Source of the DNA: Thermoprotei archaeon
Lineage (GTDB): Archaea; Thermoproteota; Thermoprotei; Thermoproteales; B15-G16
Direction: 5' to 3'
DNA length: 60,908 nt
Assembly: GCA_003649205.1 (NCBI GenBank)
Contig: QMRC01000010.1
Location: 1 to 60,908 of the forward strand
Made by a program: the position numbers and the translations under genes. Below, piece by piece: positions 7,448 to 15,235 of the stretch. The notes beneath the pieces were generated by a model, which searched no databases, was not told where the DNA came from, and was given only the letters and a program-made list of their open reading frames with translations. The first letter of the stretch is position 1; each line of letters starts with the position of its first letter.

Positions 7448-7762
7448 ATGGGTTTGCTGTTGATTAGGAATGAGGATGTTGTGAGGGTTCTCGCTGGTGT
7501 TCCTAGGGGTCATAAGCACCTTAGGTTTGTGTTGTTTTTGAGGGATGGTACCTGTATCGTTCTTCATGAGGCTACTGTTGCTGCTCTCGTGAGGGCTTAC
7601 GTAGATATTGTTACTCATCCCTGTAGGAGGGGTGTTGAGCTTTGTCAGGTTAGGTTGGGTAGGGGTTTGAGGAAGGAGGGTTTTGCTGAGTTTCAGTTGG
7701 TTGAGAGTGGTCGTTGTGAGGAGGAGGTTGTTGATGAGCTCACCAGGGTTATCTTTGGTTGA
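7448..7762 (+). CDS. Unknown small protein upstream of dph2
   Basis: About 104 residues from an ATG at 7448 (MGLLLIRNEDVVRVL). It looks like a compact alpha/beta protein: hydrophobic strands (LRFVLFLRDGTCIVLHEAT) and an amphipathic C-terminal helix (EEEVVDELTRVIF). I see no catalytic motif. It overlaps the start of dph2 by 29 bases on the same strand, so the two are probably translated from one transcript. Strong G+T skew. Confidence 0.65.
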   Translation: MGLLLIRNEDVVRVLAGVPRGHKHLRFVLFLRDGTCIVLHEATVAALVRAYVDIVTHPCRRGVELCQVRLGRGLRKEGFAEFQLVESGRCEEEVVDELTRVIFG

Positions 7763-8780
7763 GGTTGTTGATGTTCTTAGGGGGTTGGGTGTTTCTCGTG
7801 TTTTGCTTCAGTGTGCTCCTGGTCTTCGTGGTGATGTGCTTGATTCTTGGTGTGGTTTCTTGAGTGAGCGGGGGGTTGATGTTGTGGTTAGTGGTTCTTC
7901 GTGTTGGGGTCCTTGTGATGTTGCTGTTAATGAGTGTAGGTTGTTTGGTTGTGATGCTGTTCTTCATGTTGGTCATTGGTGGTTTGGTTGTGAGGGGGGT
8001 GTTCAGGTTGTTTGGTTTGGTGGTGTTCCCGTTGTCTTTGCTCCTTACTTCTACGATCTCGATGTAGGTGCTTGCTGTGGGGATGTTGTTGAGGTTGTTC
8101 GTGGCCGTGGTTTTAGGAGGGTTCTCGTGTGCTGTACTCAGCAGTACTATCCTCTTGCTAGGTACTTGGTCTCTGTTCTTAGGTCTTGTGGTGTTGATGT
8201 TGTTTGTGATCGTGTTACTTACCTTGGTTGTGAGGTAGTTAATCTTCGTCAGTTTAAGGGCTCTATTGACTGTGTTGTTGCTGTTTCTGGTGGTTACTTT
8301 CTTGGTGTTGGTTTCTTCTGTGTCTTTGATGGTGAGGTTCCTGTTATTCAGTATGATCCTCACTCTAGGAGGTTTCTTGATGTTGGTTCTGTTGCTAGGA
8401 GGTTGATTGGTATTAAGTTGAGTAGGTTGGTGGATTTGCTTTCTCGTGGTTTTGAGAGGGTTGGTGTTGTTGTTTCGAGGAAGTTTGGTCAGTGTAGGTT
8501 TGCTCTAGCGGTTAGGGTTAGGGATTTCCTTAGGTCTAGGTTGCGTGGTGTGAGGGTTGATTTGTTGGTTTTCGATGATGTTCCTCTCGAGGTTCTTGAC
8601 GAGCTACCTTACGATGTGTATGTCAATACTGCTTGTCCTAGGTTGGGTCTCGATGATGTTGATAGGTTGAGGTTTAAGGTCTTGCTGAATCTAGGTGAGG
8701 TTAAGTACTTGATCTCTCGATCTATCTCTGGGTATAGGTTTAGTGATGTCTTTGGGGTTCCTACATGGTTGGTAGGTTGA
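7734..8780 (+). CDS. dph2: Diphthamide biosynthesis radical enzyme Dph2
   Basis: A 348-residue Dph2, the [4Fe-4S] enzyme that moves the 3-amino-3-carboxypropyl group of SAM to a histidine of elongation factor 2, the first step of diphthamide formation. The three cluster cysteines fall where expected: Cys57 in SGSSCWGPCD, Cys166 in TYLGC, and Cys301 in YVNTACPRLGLDD; GGYFLG lies in the second repeat. The ATG at 7734 (MSSPGLSLVEVV) is preferred. It overlaps the previous gene by 29 bases and the next by 16. Very strong G+T skew makes the protein rich in Val, Gly and Cys. Confidence 0.9.
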   Translation: MSSPGLSLVEVVDVLRGLGVSRVLLQCAPGLRGDVLDSWCGFLSERGVDVVVSGSSCWGPCDVAVNECRLFGCDAVLHVGHWWFGCEGGVQVVWFGGVPVVFAPYFYDLDVGACCGDVVEVVRGRGFRRVLVCCTQQYYPLARYLVSVLRSCGVDVVCDRVTYLGCEVVNLRQFKGSIDCVVAVSGGYFLGVGFFCVFDGEVPVIQYDPHSRRFLDVGSVARRLIGIKLSRLVDLLSRGFERVGVVVSRKFGQCRFALAVRVRDFLRSRLRGVRVDLLVFDDVPLEVLDELPYDVYVNTACPRLGLDDVDRLRFKVLLNLGEVKYLISRSISGYRFSDVFGVPTWLVG

Positions 8781-9391
8781 GGAAGAAAGTTCTTGAGAGG
8801 TTGATTGAGGAGGTTCCTCCTCATCCCTGTCCTCGTATCGAGCTTGAGCAGTATACTACTCCGGCTTACATCGTTGCTGATGTTCTTTGGCGTGCTTGTG
8901 TTGAGTTTGGTGATGTTGAGGGTAGGAGGGTTCTCGATCTTGGTTGCGGTACTGGTAGGTTTGCCTATGGTGCTGCTCTGTTGGGTGCTGATGTGGTTGT
9001 TGGTGTTGATGTGGATAAGGTTGCTCTTGAGGTTGCTCGTGACTTCACTAGGTCCAAGGGTTTAGACGGTGTTGTTAGCTTTGTTCAGTGTGATGTTAAG
9101 TGTCTAAATTTGGTGAGGAGGGTTGATACTGTGTTTCAGAATCCTCCGTTTGGTGTTCACAGGAGGGGTGCTGATGTGGAGTTCCTGGTTAAGGCTATGG
9201 AGTTGGCTGATGTTGTGTACACGATGCACAAAGCAAGTACTCGCGACTATGTGCTTAGGGTTATAGAAAAGTATAATTTTAGAGCGGTTATCCTGCAAAC
9301 AGTAGAGTACCCTATTTTCGCCATGTTTCCACATCATGAGAAGAGGAAGCATATCGTGTTAGTTGACGTCATTAGAGCTGAGAGGTGTTAG
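8765..9391 (+). CDS. METTL5-type SAM-dependent N6-adenine methyltransferase
   Basis: A 208-residue class I methyltransferase. The SAM-binding motif is VLDLGCGTGRFAYGA (near residue 60), an acidic residue ends strand 2 (GVDVDKVALEVA), and the catalytic motif is QNPPFG, the N-P-P-F form of METTL5 and related N6-adenine methylases. In eukaryotes METTL5 modifies 18S rRNA, so an rRNA target is a reasonable inference. The N-terminal ELEQYTTP segment is typical of the family. Base composition changes sharply within the gene near 9220, from G+T-rich to balanced. It overlaps dph2 by 16 bases. Confidence 0.85.
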   Translation: MVGRLRKKVLERLIEEVPPHPCPRIELEQYTTPAYIVADVLWRACVEFGDVEGRRVLDLGCGTGRFAYGAALLGADVVVGVDVDKVALEVARDFTRSKGLDGVVSFVQCDVKCLNLVRRVDTVFQNPPFGVHRRGADVEFLVKAMELADVVYTMHKASTRDYVLRVIEKYNFRAVILQTVEYPIFAMFPHHEKRKHIVLVDVIRAERC

Positions 9392-9394
9392 TTG

Positions 9395-9967
9395 ATGAAG
9401 AGTGAGAAGAAGATTGCATTGCCAGGTGAGAGGATTGCTGTTATCGAGGAGTTCATGCCGTACAGTGGTTCTTATCCTTACGCGTACGAGGAGGATGGTA
9501 ACATCTACTCCTCAGTTGTGGGTATTGTGAGGAAGGATCTCAGTAAGAGGTTAATTGCTGTTGAGCCTGTACCTAAGTGCACTAGGTTACCTACGTATAA
9601 CGATGTTGTGTATGGTCAGGTGATGTCGGTGATAAAGGATACTGTAGCGGTTACCAAGATACTGGGTAAGGAAGGGGGTACTAGATATGAGGTCACTGTC
9701 ACAGGGCTACTTCACATATCGCAGGTTTCTGAGACAGTCATTAGATCGATATACGATGCTGTTAGGATTGGTGACTACATTCGCGCTAAGGTAATCTCAA
9801 GACACGGCCCACCATACCTACTAACGATAAAGGGTAGAGACCTAGGTGTTATCCTAGCATTTTGTCCTTTCTGCCACCAGCCACTACGTAGACACGGTAC
9901 ACTGCTTCAGTGTCGAAACTGTAGACTCAGCTTTAAGAGGAAGATTTCCGCCATGTACTTGGTGTAG
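9395..9967 (+). CDS. csl4: Exosome RNA-binding subunit Csl4
   Basis: A 190-residue Csl4, one of the cap proteins that feed RNA into the archaeal exosome. It has the N-terminal domain with LPGERIAVIEEF, an S1 domain (YGQVMSVIKDTVAVTKIL, then GLLHISQVSETVI and GDYIRAKVIS) and a C-terminal zinc ribbon (CPFCHQPL, then CRNC). A TTG (9392) directly precedes the ATG at 9395; the ATG is preferred. It starts right after the methyltransferase stop and is followed two bases later by DUF2067. Confidence 0.93.
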   Translation: MKSEKKIALPGERIAVIEEFMPYSGSYPYAYEEDGNIYSSVVGIVRKDLSKRLIAVEPVPKCTRLPTYNDVVYGQVMSVIKDTVAVTKILGKEGGTRYEVTVTGLLHISQVSETVIRSIYDAVRIGDYIRAKVISRHGPPYLLTIKGRDLGVILAFCPFCHQPLRRHGTLLQCRNCRLSFKRKISAMYLV

Positions 9968-9969
9968 TC

Positions 9970-10638
9970 ATGCCCATTAAGAAGCTAGTTATCAAGGTAT
10001 CGAGTACTGCTGAGCAGGAAATGCTACTTGAGGAGATCACAGCTAGGGTCAAGAGCACTACTATCAGGATTCAGTCTAGATTGAACACTATTGAGATCTA
10101 CATATATGGTACTAAGGATATGATACGTGCAGCTGAGAGCGAGATTAGGGAGATTGTGAAGTACGTACGTGGGATGTTAACTCGTGACTTTAGAGGTTTG
10201 TACACATATCCTATATCTCACGTACTCTCGAGAGCAGGTCTAAGAGTTGCTATACCTGTAGATCTCTTGATTCAGGTACTTGAGGTTAAGGGTTACAGAG
10301 CTAAGATTGAGGGTGGTTCAATTAGGACTGATGCTACTGTCGATGTTGTTCAGGATCTAGCAAGGAAGATCTCTGAAGTGTACTACAACCTCAGCACCTC
10401 TAACTTAGCTCCAACAGCTAAGAAGTTGGTTGCTTACTACATTCTCGCTAAGAACTACAGTGTTGAAGAGGTTGATAGAGCTGTCAAGGAGTTGAGCGAG
10501 TTAGGGTTGCTGAAGGAAGTTGAACTACCTAATGGTGAGGTAAGGGTTATATTGGGTAAGGAACTGAGTTCTGCGATAAGTACTGTGAGGGAGCTTATTC
10601 ATGGGAAAGTTAGTAGTGAAGGTTCTGGAAAGGAATGA
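9970..10638 (+). CDS. DUF2067 family protein
   Basis: A 222-residue archaeal protein of the DUF2067 family. It starts with a KH-like alternation of strands and helices (KKLVIKVSSTAEQEMLLEEI, then IRIQSRLNTIEIYIYGTKD), followed by helical and winged-helix-like parts (VAYYILAKNYSVEEVDRAVKELSELGLL). Its function is not known; its place between csl4 and rpoL suggests RNA metabolism or transcription. It overlaps rpoL by 38 bases. Confidence 0.8.
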   Translation: MPIKKLVIKVSSTAEQEMLLEEITARVKSTTIRIQSRLNTIEIYIYGTKDMIRAAESEIREIVKYVRGMLTRDFRGLYTYPISHVLSRAGLRVAIPVDLLIQVLEVKGYRAKIEGGSIRTDATVDVVQDLARKISEVYYNLSTSNLAPTAKKLVAYYILAKNYSVEEVDRAVKELSELGLLKEVELPNGEVRVILGKELSSAISTVRELIHGKVSSEGSGKE

Positions 10639-10882
10639 GAGGAAGCTACTACTTGAGGTAGAGGGTGAGACGCATACTCTACTAAATCTCATCACCACTG
10701 CGTTACTGGAGGATCCTGATGTTGAGATAGCTTACTATGACATTGATCACCCTCTACGTGGTGTTGCTCGTGTATATGTGAAGACTAGGAGTAAGAGACC
10801 TGAAGATGCCTTGAGAGAAGCTGTTGAGAGGGTTAGGAAGTTAATTGCTGAGTGTAGGGAGGTACTAGCTAAAGTGCTCTAG
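10601..10882 (+). CDS. rpoL: RNA polymerase subunit L (Rpo11)
   Basis: A 93-residue counterpart of eukaryotic Rpb11. It pairs with RpoD to form the alpha-like assembly platform of RNA polymerase. The core ETHTLLNLITTALLEDPDVEIAYYDIDHPL and a long C-terminal helix (LREAVERVRKLIAECREVL) are typical. The ATG lies inside the end of the DUF2067 gene, which suggests translational coupling. Confidence 0.93.
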   Translation: MGKLVVKVLERNERKLLLEVEGETHTLLNLITTALLEDPDVEIAYYDIDHPLRGVARVYVKTRSKRPEDALREAVERVRKLIAECREVLAKVL

Positions 10883-10902
10883 TGATCATGGTCATTGGAC
10901 AA

Positions 10903-11202
10903 TTACTTGATTCTTGTCCTAATGACATTGCCGCATAGTAGACATCTCTTGATAATGTAGCTACCACGTACCCTAACGCTACATGTCTTACCGGGGATTA
11001 ACAACGTGTAGCACCTCTTGCATATGAGTACTCGATATCTCTTTGGGAGCTTGATTCTGCATCTCTGAGCTATTCTAGTTGCTAGGTATACGTACCTCCT
11101 AACTAGAGCTATGTCACCTCTACGTAGCATCTCATGGGCTAGGCTAAATAATCTCGAAATACGTTGAATAGCTAGATCCCTTATGTCTTCACTACAGGAC
11201 AT
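10903..11202 (-). CDS. rnp4: RNase P protein component 4 (Rpp21/Rpr2)
   Basis: A 99-residue RNase P subunit, needed with the RNA for removing tRNA 5' leaders. It has an N-terminal pair of helices (AIQRISRLFSLAHEML, LVRRYVYLATRIAQR) and a zinc ribbon with CKRC and CLLC. Family hallmark residues such as RRYRVLICKRCYTLLIPG and IKRCLLCG are present. It is divergent from nep1, with 19 bases between the two starts. Confidence 0.9.
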   Translation of the reverse strand: MSCSEDIRDLAIQRISRLFSLAHEMLRRGDIALVRRYVYLATRIAQRCRIKLPKRYRVLICKRCYTLLIPGKTCSVRVRGSYIIKRCLLCGNVIRTRIK

Positions 11203-11221
11203 AGCTAAGAGCAGTAGCTCT

Positions 11222-11920
11222 ATGGGTGTTAATCAGTTTAAGCTACATCTACTACTTGTTGAAGCTGCACTGGAGACAATACCTAGAGAGATCTGGTCGC
11301 ATCCACTCGTGAGGAAACACTCTAAGACAAGATCAAAACCACCTGCATTCATACTATTCGATCTCTCATTTCACTACCAAGCTGCTAAGAAGCTACCTGA
11401 TCTACATAAAAGAGGAAGACCCGATATCGTGCACTTTTGTCTTCTCGAGGCATTAGGTTCACCACTTAACAAGAGGGGTCTCCTTGAGGTCTATGTACAT
11501 ACGTACAGCGACTACGTGATCTGGATAAATCCTGAGACACGACTACCGAGGCACTACCTGAGGTTCTGTGGGTTGATAGAGCAGTTGTTTGAGGTTAGGA
11601 AGGTACCTCCTGAGAGTGAGAAACCTCTTCTAACGCTTGAGAAAATGACTTTGAGTGAACTACTGATGAAGCTTAGACCTGATAGGGTGTTTCTACTCGA
11701 TGAACGAGGTGAACGAATTAGTGCTACTGAACTGGCTAGGAAGGTCTTGTCTTACTCCAGACCAGCTGTCATGATTGGTGCTTTTCAGGCAGGTAGCTTT
11801 AGAGAGGAGACCTATAGGTTAGCTCACGAGGTGTATTCGATATATCCGGAGGCGCTAGATGCCTGGGTTGTTGTAGCTCGTGTATTGACAGCTATTGAAC
11901 TTCAGCTAGGTATACTGTGA
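11222..11920 (+). CDS. nep1: rRNA pseudouridine N1-methyltransferase Nep1 (Emg1)
   Basis: A 232-residue SPOUT methyltransferase that acts on a pseudouridine in 16S rRNA during small-subunit assembly. Visible motifs: FDLSFHYQAAKKL, the GRPDIVHFCLLEALGSPLNKRG core, and the C-terminal MIGAFQAGSF knot segment. The ATG at 11222 (MGVNQFKLH) is preferred over a frame start that would overlap rnp4. It shares a short divergent spacer with rnp4, which has no room for two separate classic promoters. Confidence 0.92.
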   Translation: MGVNQFKLHLLLVEAALETIPREIWSHPLVRKHSKTRSKPPAFILFDLSFHYQAAKKLPDLHKRGRPDIVHFCLLEALGSPLNKRGLLEVYVHTYSDYVIWINPETRLPRHYLRFCGLIEQLFEVRKVPPESEKPLLTLEKMTLSELLMKLRPDRVFLLDERGERISATELARKVLSYSRPAVMIGAFQAGSFREETYRLAHEVYSIYPEALDAWVVVARVLTAIELQLGIL

Positions 11921-11984
11921 ACTGTAGTACATTTTGCCATGGTCAAGTACCTTATTTACTCCCTCGAGTAGAATCATGTCGTAG

Positions 11985-12413
11985 GTGAGTACATTGCAGG
12001 AAAAGAAGTGTCCAGTTCCTGGATGTAACTTCACTACATCTAGGTGGGATGTGTTGGCTGATCACATAGCATCCTGTGATGACCCAGCACACAGTAAGCT
12101 CTATGAGTTTCTCGCATATGGTTCAGTTGCTGATGGTAGGTGTATTCTCTGTGGTGAGGAGATTCCGTATAGGTCTAAGAGACATGGTATAACAACTCAG
12201 CTCAAACACTATATTGAGAAGCACCTAGATTACTTAGTGGAGGTTGTGCTGCAGGGGTTTGGTGTTAGGTATTGTGAGAACTGCGGTACGGTATTAAAAC
12301 CTCTCTCAGTAGCTAATGCTAGTGGTGGGGATGAGACTGTTGTTGTGTGGATTTGTGAGAGGTGTGGTCAGAGGTATGTTGAACTATTGAGGAAGGGTGA
12401 TGTACATGAGTGA
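11985..12413 (+). CDS. Zinc-finger protein, unknown function
   Basis: About 142 residues with at least three zinc-binding clusters: a C2H2-like finger (CPVPGCNFTTSRWDVLADHIASC), a second CILC with downstream His residues (LKHYIEKH), and a C-terminal ribbon with CENC and CERC. It may bind nucleic acid; I do not recognise the family. Starts at a GTG and overlaps the following zinc-ribbon gene by a few bases, so the two are probably co-translated. Confidence 0.7.
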   Translation: MSTLQEKKCPVPGCNFTTSRWDVLADHIASCDDPAHSKLYEFLAYGSVADGRCILCGEEIPYRSKRHGITTQLKHYIEKHLDYLVEVVLQGFGVRYCENCGTVLKPLSVANASGGDETVVVWICERCGQRYVELLRKGDVHE

Positions 12414-12789
12414 GAGACGTAGCGATGTTGTGAAGAAGATGGCTGAACTCGTTAAGGCTGGTGCTACGTTACTTGCCTATTCATGTCCTGTCTGTGGTAC
12501 GCCATTACTTAGGTTGAAGTCTGGTGAGGTGTACTGTGTTAGGTGTGGTAAGAGGGTCTTCATTGTTAAGAGCGATCTTGAGGAGCGTAGTGTCTTGACT
12601 TCAGCTGTCTTAGAGGAGCTTAGGGATACTATAACTAGTCTCCTGAGCGATCTAGTACGTAACTTGAGAGAGGGTAAGTTCTCTCCCGGTGAGAGAATTG
12701 AAGTTGGTAGAGAGGTATTGGTTTGGCTTGAAGCTCTTGAGAGAGTCAATAGGTTACTTCGTGAGGTGAGTAGTGGTGGGTCGTCGTAG
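12406..12789 (+). CDS. SSSCA1/autoantigen p27-type zinc-ribbon protein
   Basis: About 127 residues with an N-terminal helix (VVKKMAELVKAGATLLAYSCPVCG) and a zinc ribbon formed by CPVC and CVRC. The segment KAGATLLAYSCPxCGTPLLRLKSGEVYCVRCG is the signature of the Sjogren/scleroderma autoantigen 1 (UPF0148) family. Its role is unclear. The C-terminal half is helical and charged. The ATG at 12406 overlaps the previous gene; the end overlaps the nucleotidyltransferase gene by 17 bases. Confidence 0.82.
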   Translation: MSERRSDVVKKMAELVKAGATLLAYSCPVCGTPLLRLKSGEVYCVRCGKRVFIVKSDLEERSVLTSAVLEELRDTITSLLSDLVRNLREGKFSPGERIEVGREVLVWLEALERVNRLLREVSSGGSS

Positions 12790-13495
12790 GAAGGTTGTGT
12801 ACCTTGCTGATGCTCGTGAGGTGATTTATGACGAGACTAGGTGGGAGATACTGCGTGAGAAACGTAGGCAAGCACTCGAGATCATGAAGGTACTGAGACA
12901 GCATGGTCTAGAGCCTATAGTTCATGGTTCAATTGCTAGAGGTGATGTGAGACACGATAGCGATATCGATATAGTGATTCCGTACATGGTCAATCCATCA
13001 ATTGTTGAGGCTGCGTTAGAGAATGGTGGTTTTGAACCAATTAAGAAGGCTATCGTACAGGCTACTCCAACACACGTGATTAAGGCCCACATATATCTTG
13101 ATGAGCTAATTTGCGTGACATTCCCTTTAACAGAGCTTAGACCGCGTGAGAGGGAATTCTACAAGTTTGGTGGTGAACTTACTTACGAGCAGTTACTCCG
13201 TGACATGAGGGTACCTGGAGTTGATAAGAGGTTGATGCTCATTGAGCCAACAGATAGAGGTCACATAGAGAGTAGCATTATCGGGAGAGAGGTTGAGGTT
13301 GCTGAAAGACTTGGTGTATCACTGGATATAATACGTGAGAGGATTTACGTATTGACTAGGAGGGATAGAGTTGGGAGAACAGGTGTCTACCTTAAGCTTG
13401 AGCTACCGGGTAGTGAACCAATTCAGCCATACATTAAATCACTTGCTTCCACTGATCCAGCTATACGTAAGAGATTACTTGGCTTCGCTATCTAA
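12773..13495 (+). CDS. Archaeal nucleotidyltransferase-fold protein (COG2413-like)
   Basis: A 240-residue protein with the Pol-beta/NTase signature: HGSIARGDVRHDSDIDIVIPYM near residue 48, giving GS and the two metal-binding Asp of D-x-D. Downstream, VTFPLTELRPREREFYKFGG and LIEPTDRGHIESSIIG match an archaeal family of predicted nucleotidyltransferases. The substrate is unknown. GTG start. It ends 4 bases inside the convergent pelota gene. Confidence 0.82.
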   Translation: MVGRRRKVVYLADAREVIYDETRWEILREKRRQALEIMKVLRQHGLEPIVHGSIARGDVRHDSDIDIVIPYMVNPSIVEAALENGGFEPIKKAIVQATPTHVIKAHIYLDELICVTFPLTELRPREREFYKFGGELTYEQLLRDMRVPGVDKRLMLIEPTDRGHIESSIIGREVEVAERLGVSLDIIRERIYVLTRRDRVGRTGVYLKLELPGSEPIQPYIKSLASTDPAIRKRLLGFAI

Positions 13496-14562
13496 GTCCT
13501 TATCTTAAACCTTAGGAAAGCAGCAATCCCACCTAGCGAATCGAGCTTCTGACCACACTCTTCCTCAGATGGTATCACAATTACCTTAATGTGTTGTGCA
13601 CCTAGCCTCTCCAGTACAGTTCTGGTATCTTCACTCCTATATGAGTTTGTGAGAAAATTACTCGTCATGATCAGCGTATCGACAGCATGGTACTCCACAG
13701 CTTCTTTCACTTCCTCAATACCGATAGCTACTTGTGCTTCATCAGTTGCTAGGTAGCGGAAGAGCTTCTCGACATACGATGAGTAGAAGTGAACATTTAC
13801 CTTCTTCAGGTAGTCACAGAAATCATCTCTTCTAAGTAACTCGTATACACCGGATTCACCTCCTTCTCCAACATTGAATATTGTGAAGTTTATCGAGGAT
13901 AGGTCCATTACCTTCCTCAATGCTTCTAACACCATTGACTTGAGAACAGAGGGTACGGCTATAGCTACAGCTGAGTACTCACGTAGGTGTAGTGTCAGCC
14001 TTGTAAGTAATTTACGTAGTGTAGCCTCTAGTTCATTGAGTAAGCTAGCTCTGTGAGAGAGCTTACCACTTAAGCTTAGAGAGGATGAGTACAGTATTCT
14101 TGAACCTATAGCCGTTACCTCGGCTAAGCATACGCTCCTTAGGTCTATTGATATCACGAGTACCTTAGCTCTTGACTGAATACACTGCTCAAGAATACCC
14201 CTTATTAGTGAAGTGTTGAAGTGCTCCTTAACTATCTTGACCTCAACTCCAGGCTCAACAGCTATTGTGTGGTGCCTACCCTTAGCCGGTAACCAATCAG
14301 GAACCTCAATAACCACTCCATGAATCCTCAACCTATTCGTGAATCTCTGAAAATCAAGAGATAGGACTCGCAACCCCATATACACTTTAACCCTCTCACC
14401 ACGCTCCGTACCAGTAACGCCCTCACGCTTAAGCATACGGTAAGTCCATGAGTAAACGACGTCACCAGGCTCAATGAGAAGAGTCAAGAAGAAAAGATCT
14501 TCAGAGCACTCAGGAACCACTCTAATCACGTGATGCCTCTCATCTAGCTCAAGAACCTTCAA
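13492..14562 (-). CDS. pelA: Pelota (Dom34) ribosome-rescue factor
   Basis: A 356-residue Pelota, the eRF1-like factor that works with a1EF-alpha and ABCE1 to split stalled ribosomes. The N-terminal Sm-like domain (LFFLTLLIEPGDVVYSWTYR, then RVKVYMGLRVLSLDFQRF) and the central domain (LVISIDLRSVCLAEV) are clear, and the C-terminal eRF1-like domain carries YHAVDTLIMTSNFL. It lacks the GGQ of release factors, as expected. The coding strand becomes more G+T-rich toward its 5' end, next to tRNA-Leu. Confidence 0.95.
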   Translation of the reverse strand: MKVLELDERHHVIRVVPECSEDLFFLTLLIEPGDVVYSWTYRMLKREGVTGTERGERVKVYMGLRVLSLDFQRFTNRLRIHGVVIEVPDWLPAKGRHHTIAVEPGVEVKIVKEHFNTSLIRGILEQCIQSRAKVLVISIDLRSVCLAEVTAIGSRILYSSSLSLSGKLSHRASLLNELEATLRKLLTRLTLHLREYSAVAIAVPSVLKSMVLEALRKVMDLSSINFTIFNVGEGGESGVYELLRRDDFCDYLKKVNVHFYSSYVEKLFRYLATDEAQVAIGIEEVKEAVEYHAVDTLIMTSNFLTNSYRSEDTRTVLERLGAQHIKVIVIPSEEECGQKLDSLGGIAAFLRFKIRT

Positions 14563-14623
14563 GCGACATCACCCTCAAACGAGAAAACACTAAATAACTC
14601 AAACACTACATAGGGTACTGAGA

Positions 14624-14711
14624 GCGGGGGTGCCCGAGCCAGGTCAAAGGGGCGGGACTCAAGATCCCGTGGCGTAGGCCTGCGTGGGTTCAAATCCCAC
14701 CCCCCGCACCA
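14624..14711 (+). tRNA. tRNA-Leu (CAA)
   Basis: A complete class II tRNA. The acceptor stem GCGGGGG (14624-14630) pairs with CCCCCGC (14701-14707). The anticodon stem CGGGA/TCCCG encloses CTCAAGA, giving anticodon CAA (Leu). A long variable arm (GGCGTAGGCCTGC region) and a T-arm GTGGGTTCAAATCCCAC follow, with encoded CCA at 14709-14711. A TATA-like CTAAATAA (14590-14597) lies about 30 bases upstream. Its last 22 bases overlap the antisense 3' end of nob1. Confidence 0.96.
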
Positions 14712-15235
14712 TAGACCCTCTTCCTCTTCACAACCTTCCTCTTAATGAGAGGTGATCCACAGTTATCACAAACGTCTCTCTTCTCGTGAAATACCTTACC
14801 ACAAGCTGGACAGTAGATTAGCCACTTCCTGTACTCCCTGATACCTCTGGTTCTTAGTGGTCTATACTGGATACCTAGGTACCTCAGTACATTCATTATT
14901 GCGTAGTCGTCTGTTATGACTACTGGTTCTAGTCCCTGATCCTTGATTTGTAGCGCTAGAGCAATTACCTCAATATCTACGTCCGATAACCTAAGTATGT
15001 CACCGGTAGCTTTAGCTGCATTTGTTGCCCTTTTCAGGTACTCTTCACTAGGTTCAACTATTGCTAATCGTCTCTGTATCATGGTTACTTCGAGTATCGT
15101 CCTCGATTTATCGTCTAGTACTTCTTGAGTTACTCTAGGTGTTGTGTAGCATGGTCTATCGAATATCTGTAAGGTGTTTGTATGGAGTATTGCTGATGCA
15201 TCGAGTACGTACACTACGTTACTCAGAACCATCAC
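14690..15235 (-). CDS. nob1: rRNA endonuclease Nob1 (PIN domain plus zinc ribbon)
   Basis: A 181-residue Nob1, which makes the final 3' cut of 16S rRNA. The PIN domain begins with YVLDASAIL (first catalytic Asp), has an acidic TGDILRLSDVDIEVIALAL segment and VVITDDYAIMNVL (further acidic residues). The zinc ribbon has CPAC and CDNC. The last residues (about GAGGGI) and the stop codon are encoded on the antisense of the tRNA-Leu 3' end. It starts right at the end of the NAD kinase gene, so the two form a transcription unit. Confidence 0.92.
   Translation of the reverse strand: MMVLSNVVYVLDASAILHTNTLQIFDRPCYTTPRVTQEVLDDKSRTILEVTMIQRRLAIVEPSEEYLKRATNAAKATGDILRLSDVDIEVIALALQIKDQGLEPVVITDDYAIMNVLRYLGIQYRPLRTRGIREYRKWLIYCPACGKVFHEKRDVCDNCGSPLIKRKVVKRKRVYGAGGGI

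Noticed and set aside
7749..8363. Long open frame antisense to dph2
   Set aside because: Thr/Asn-rich shadow of a well-supported gene; skewed composition removes stop codons.
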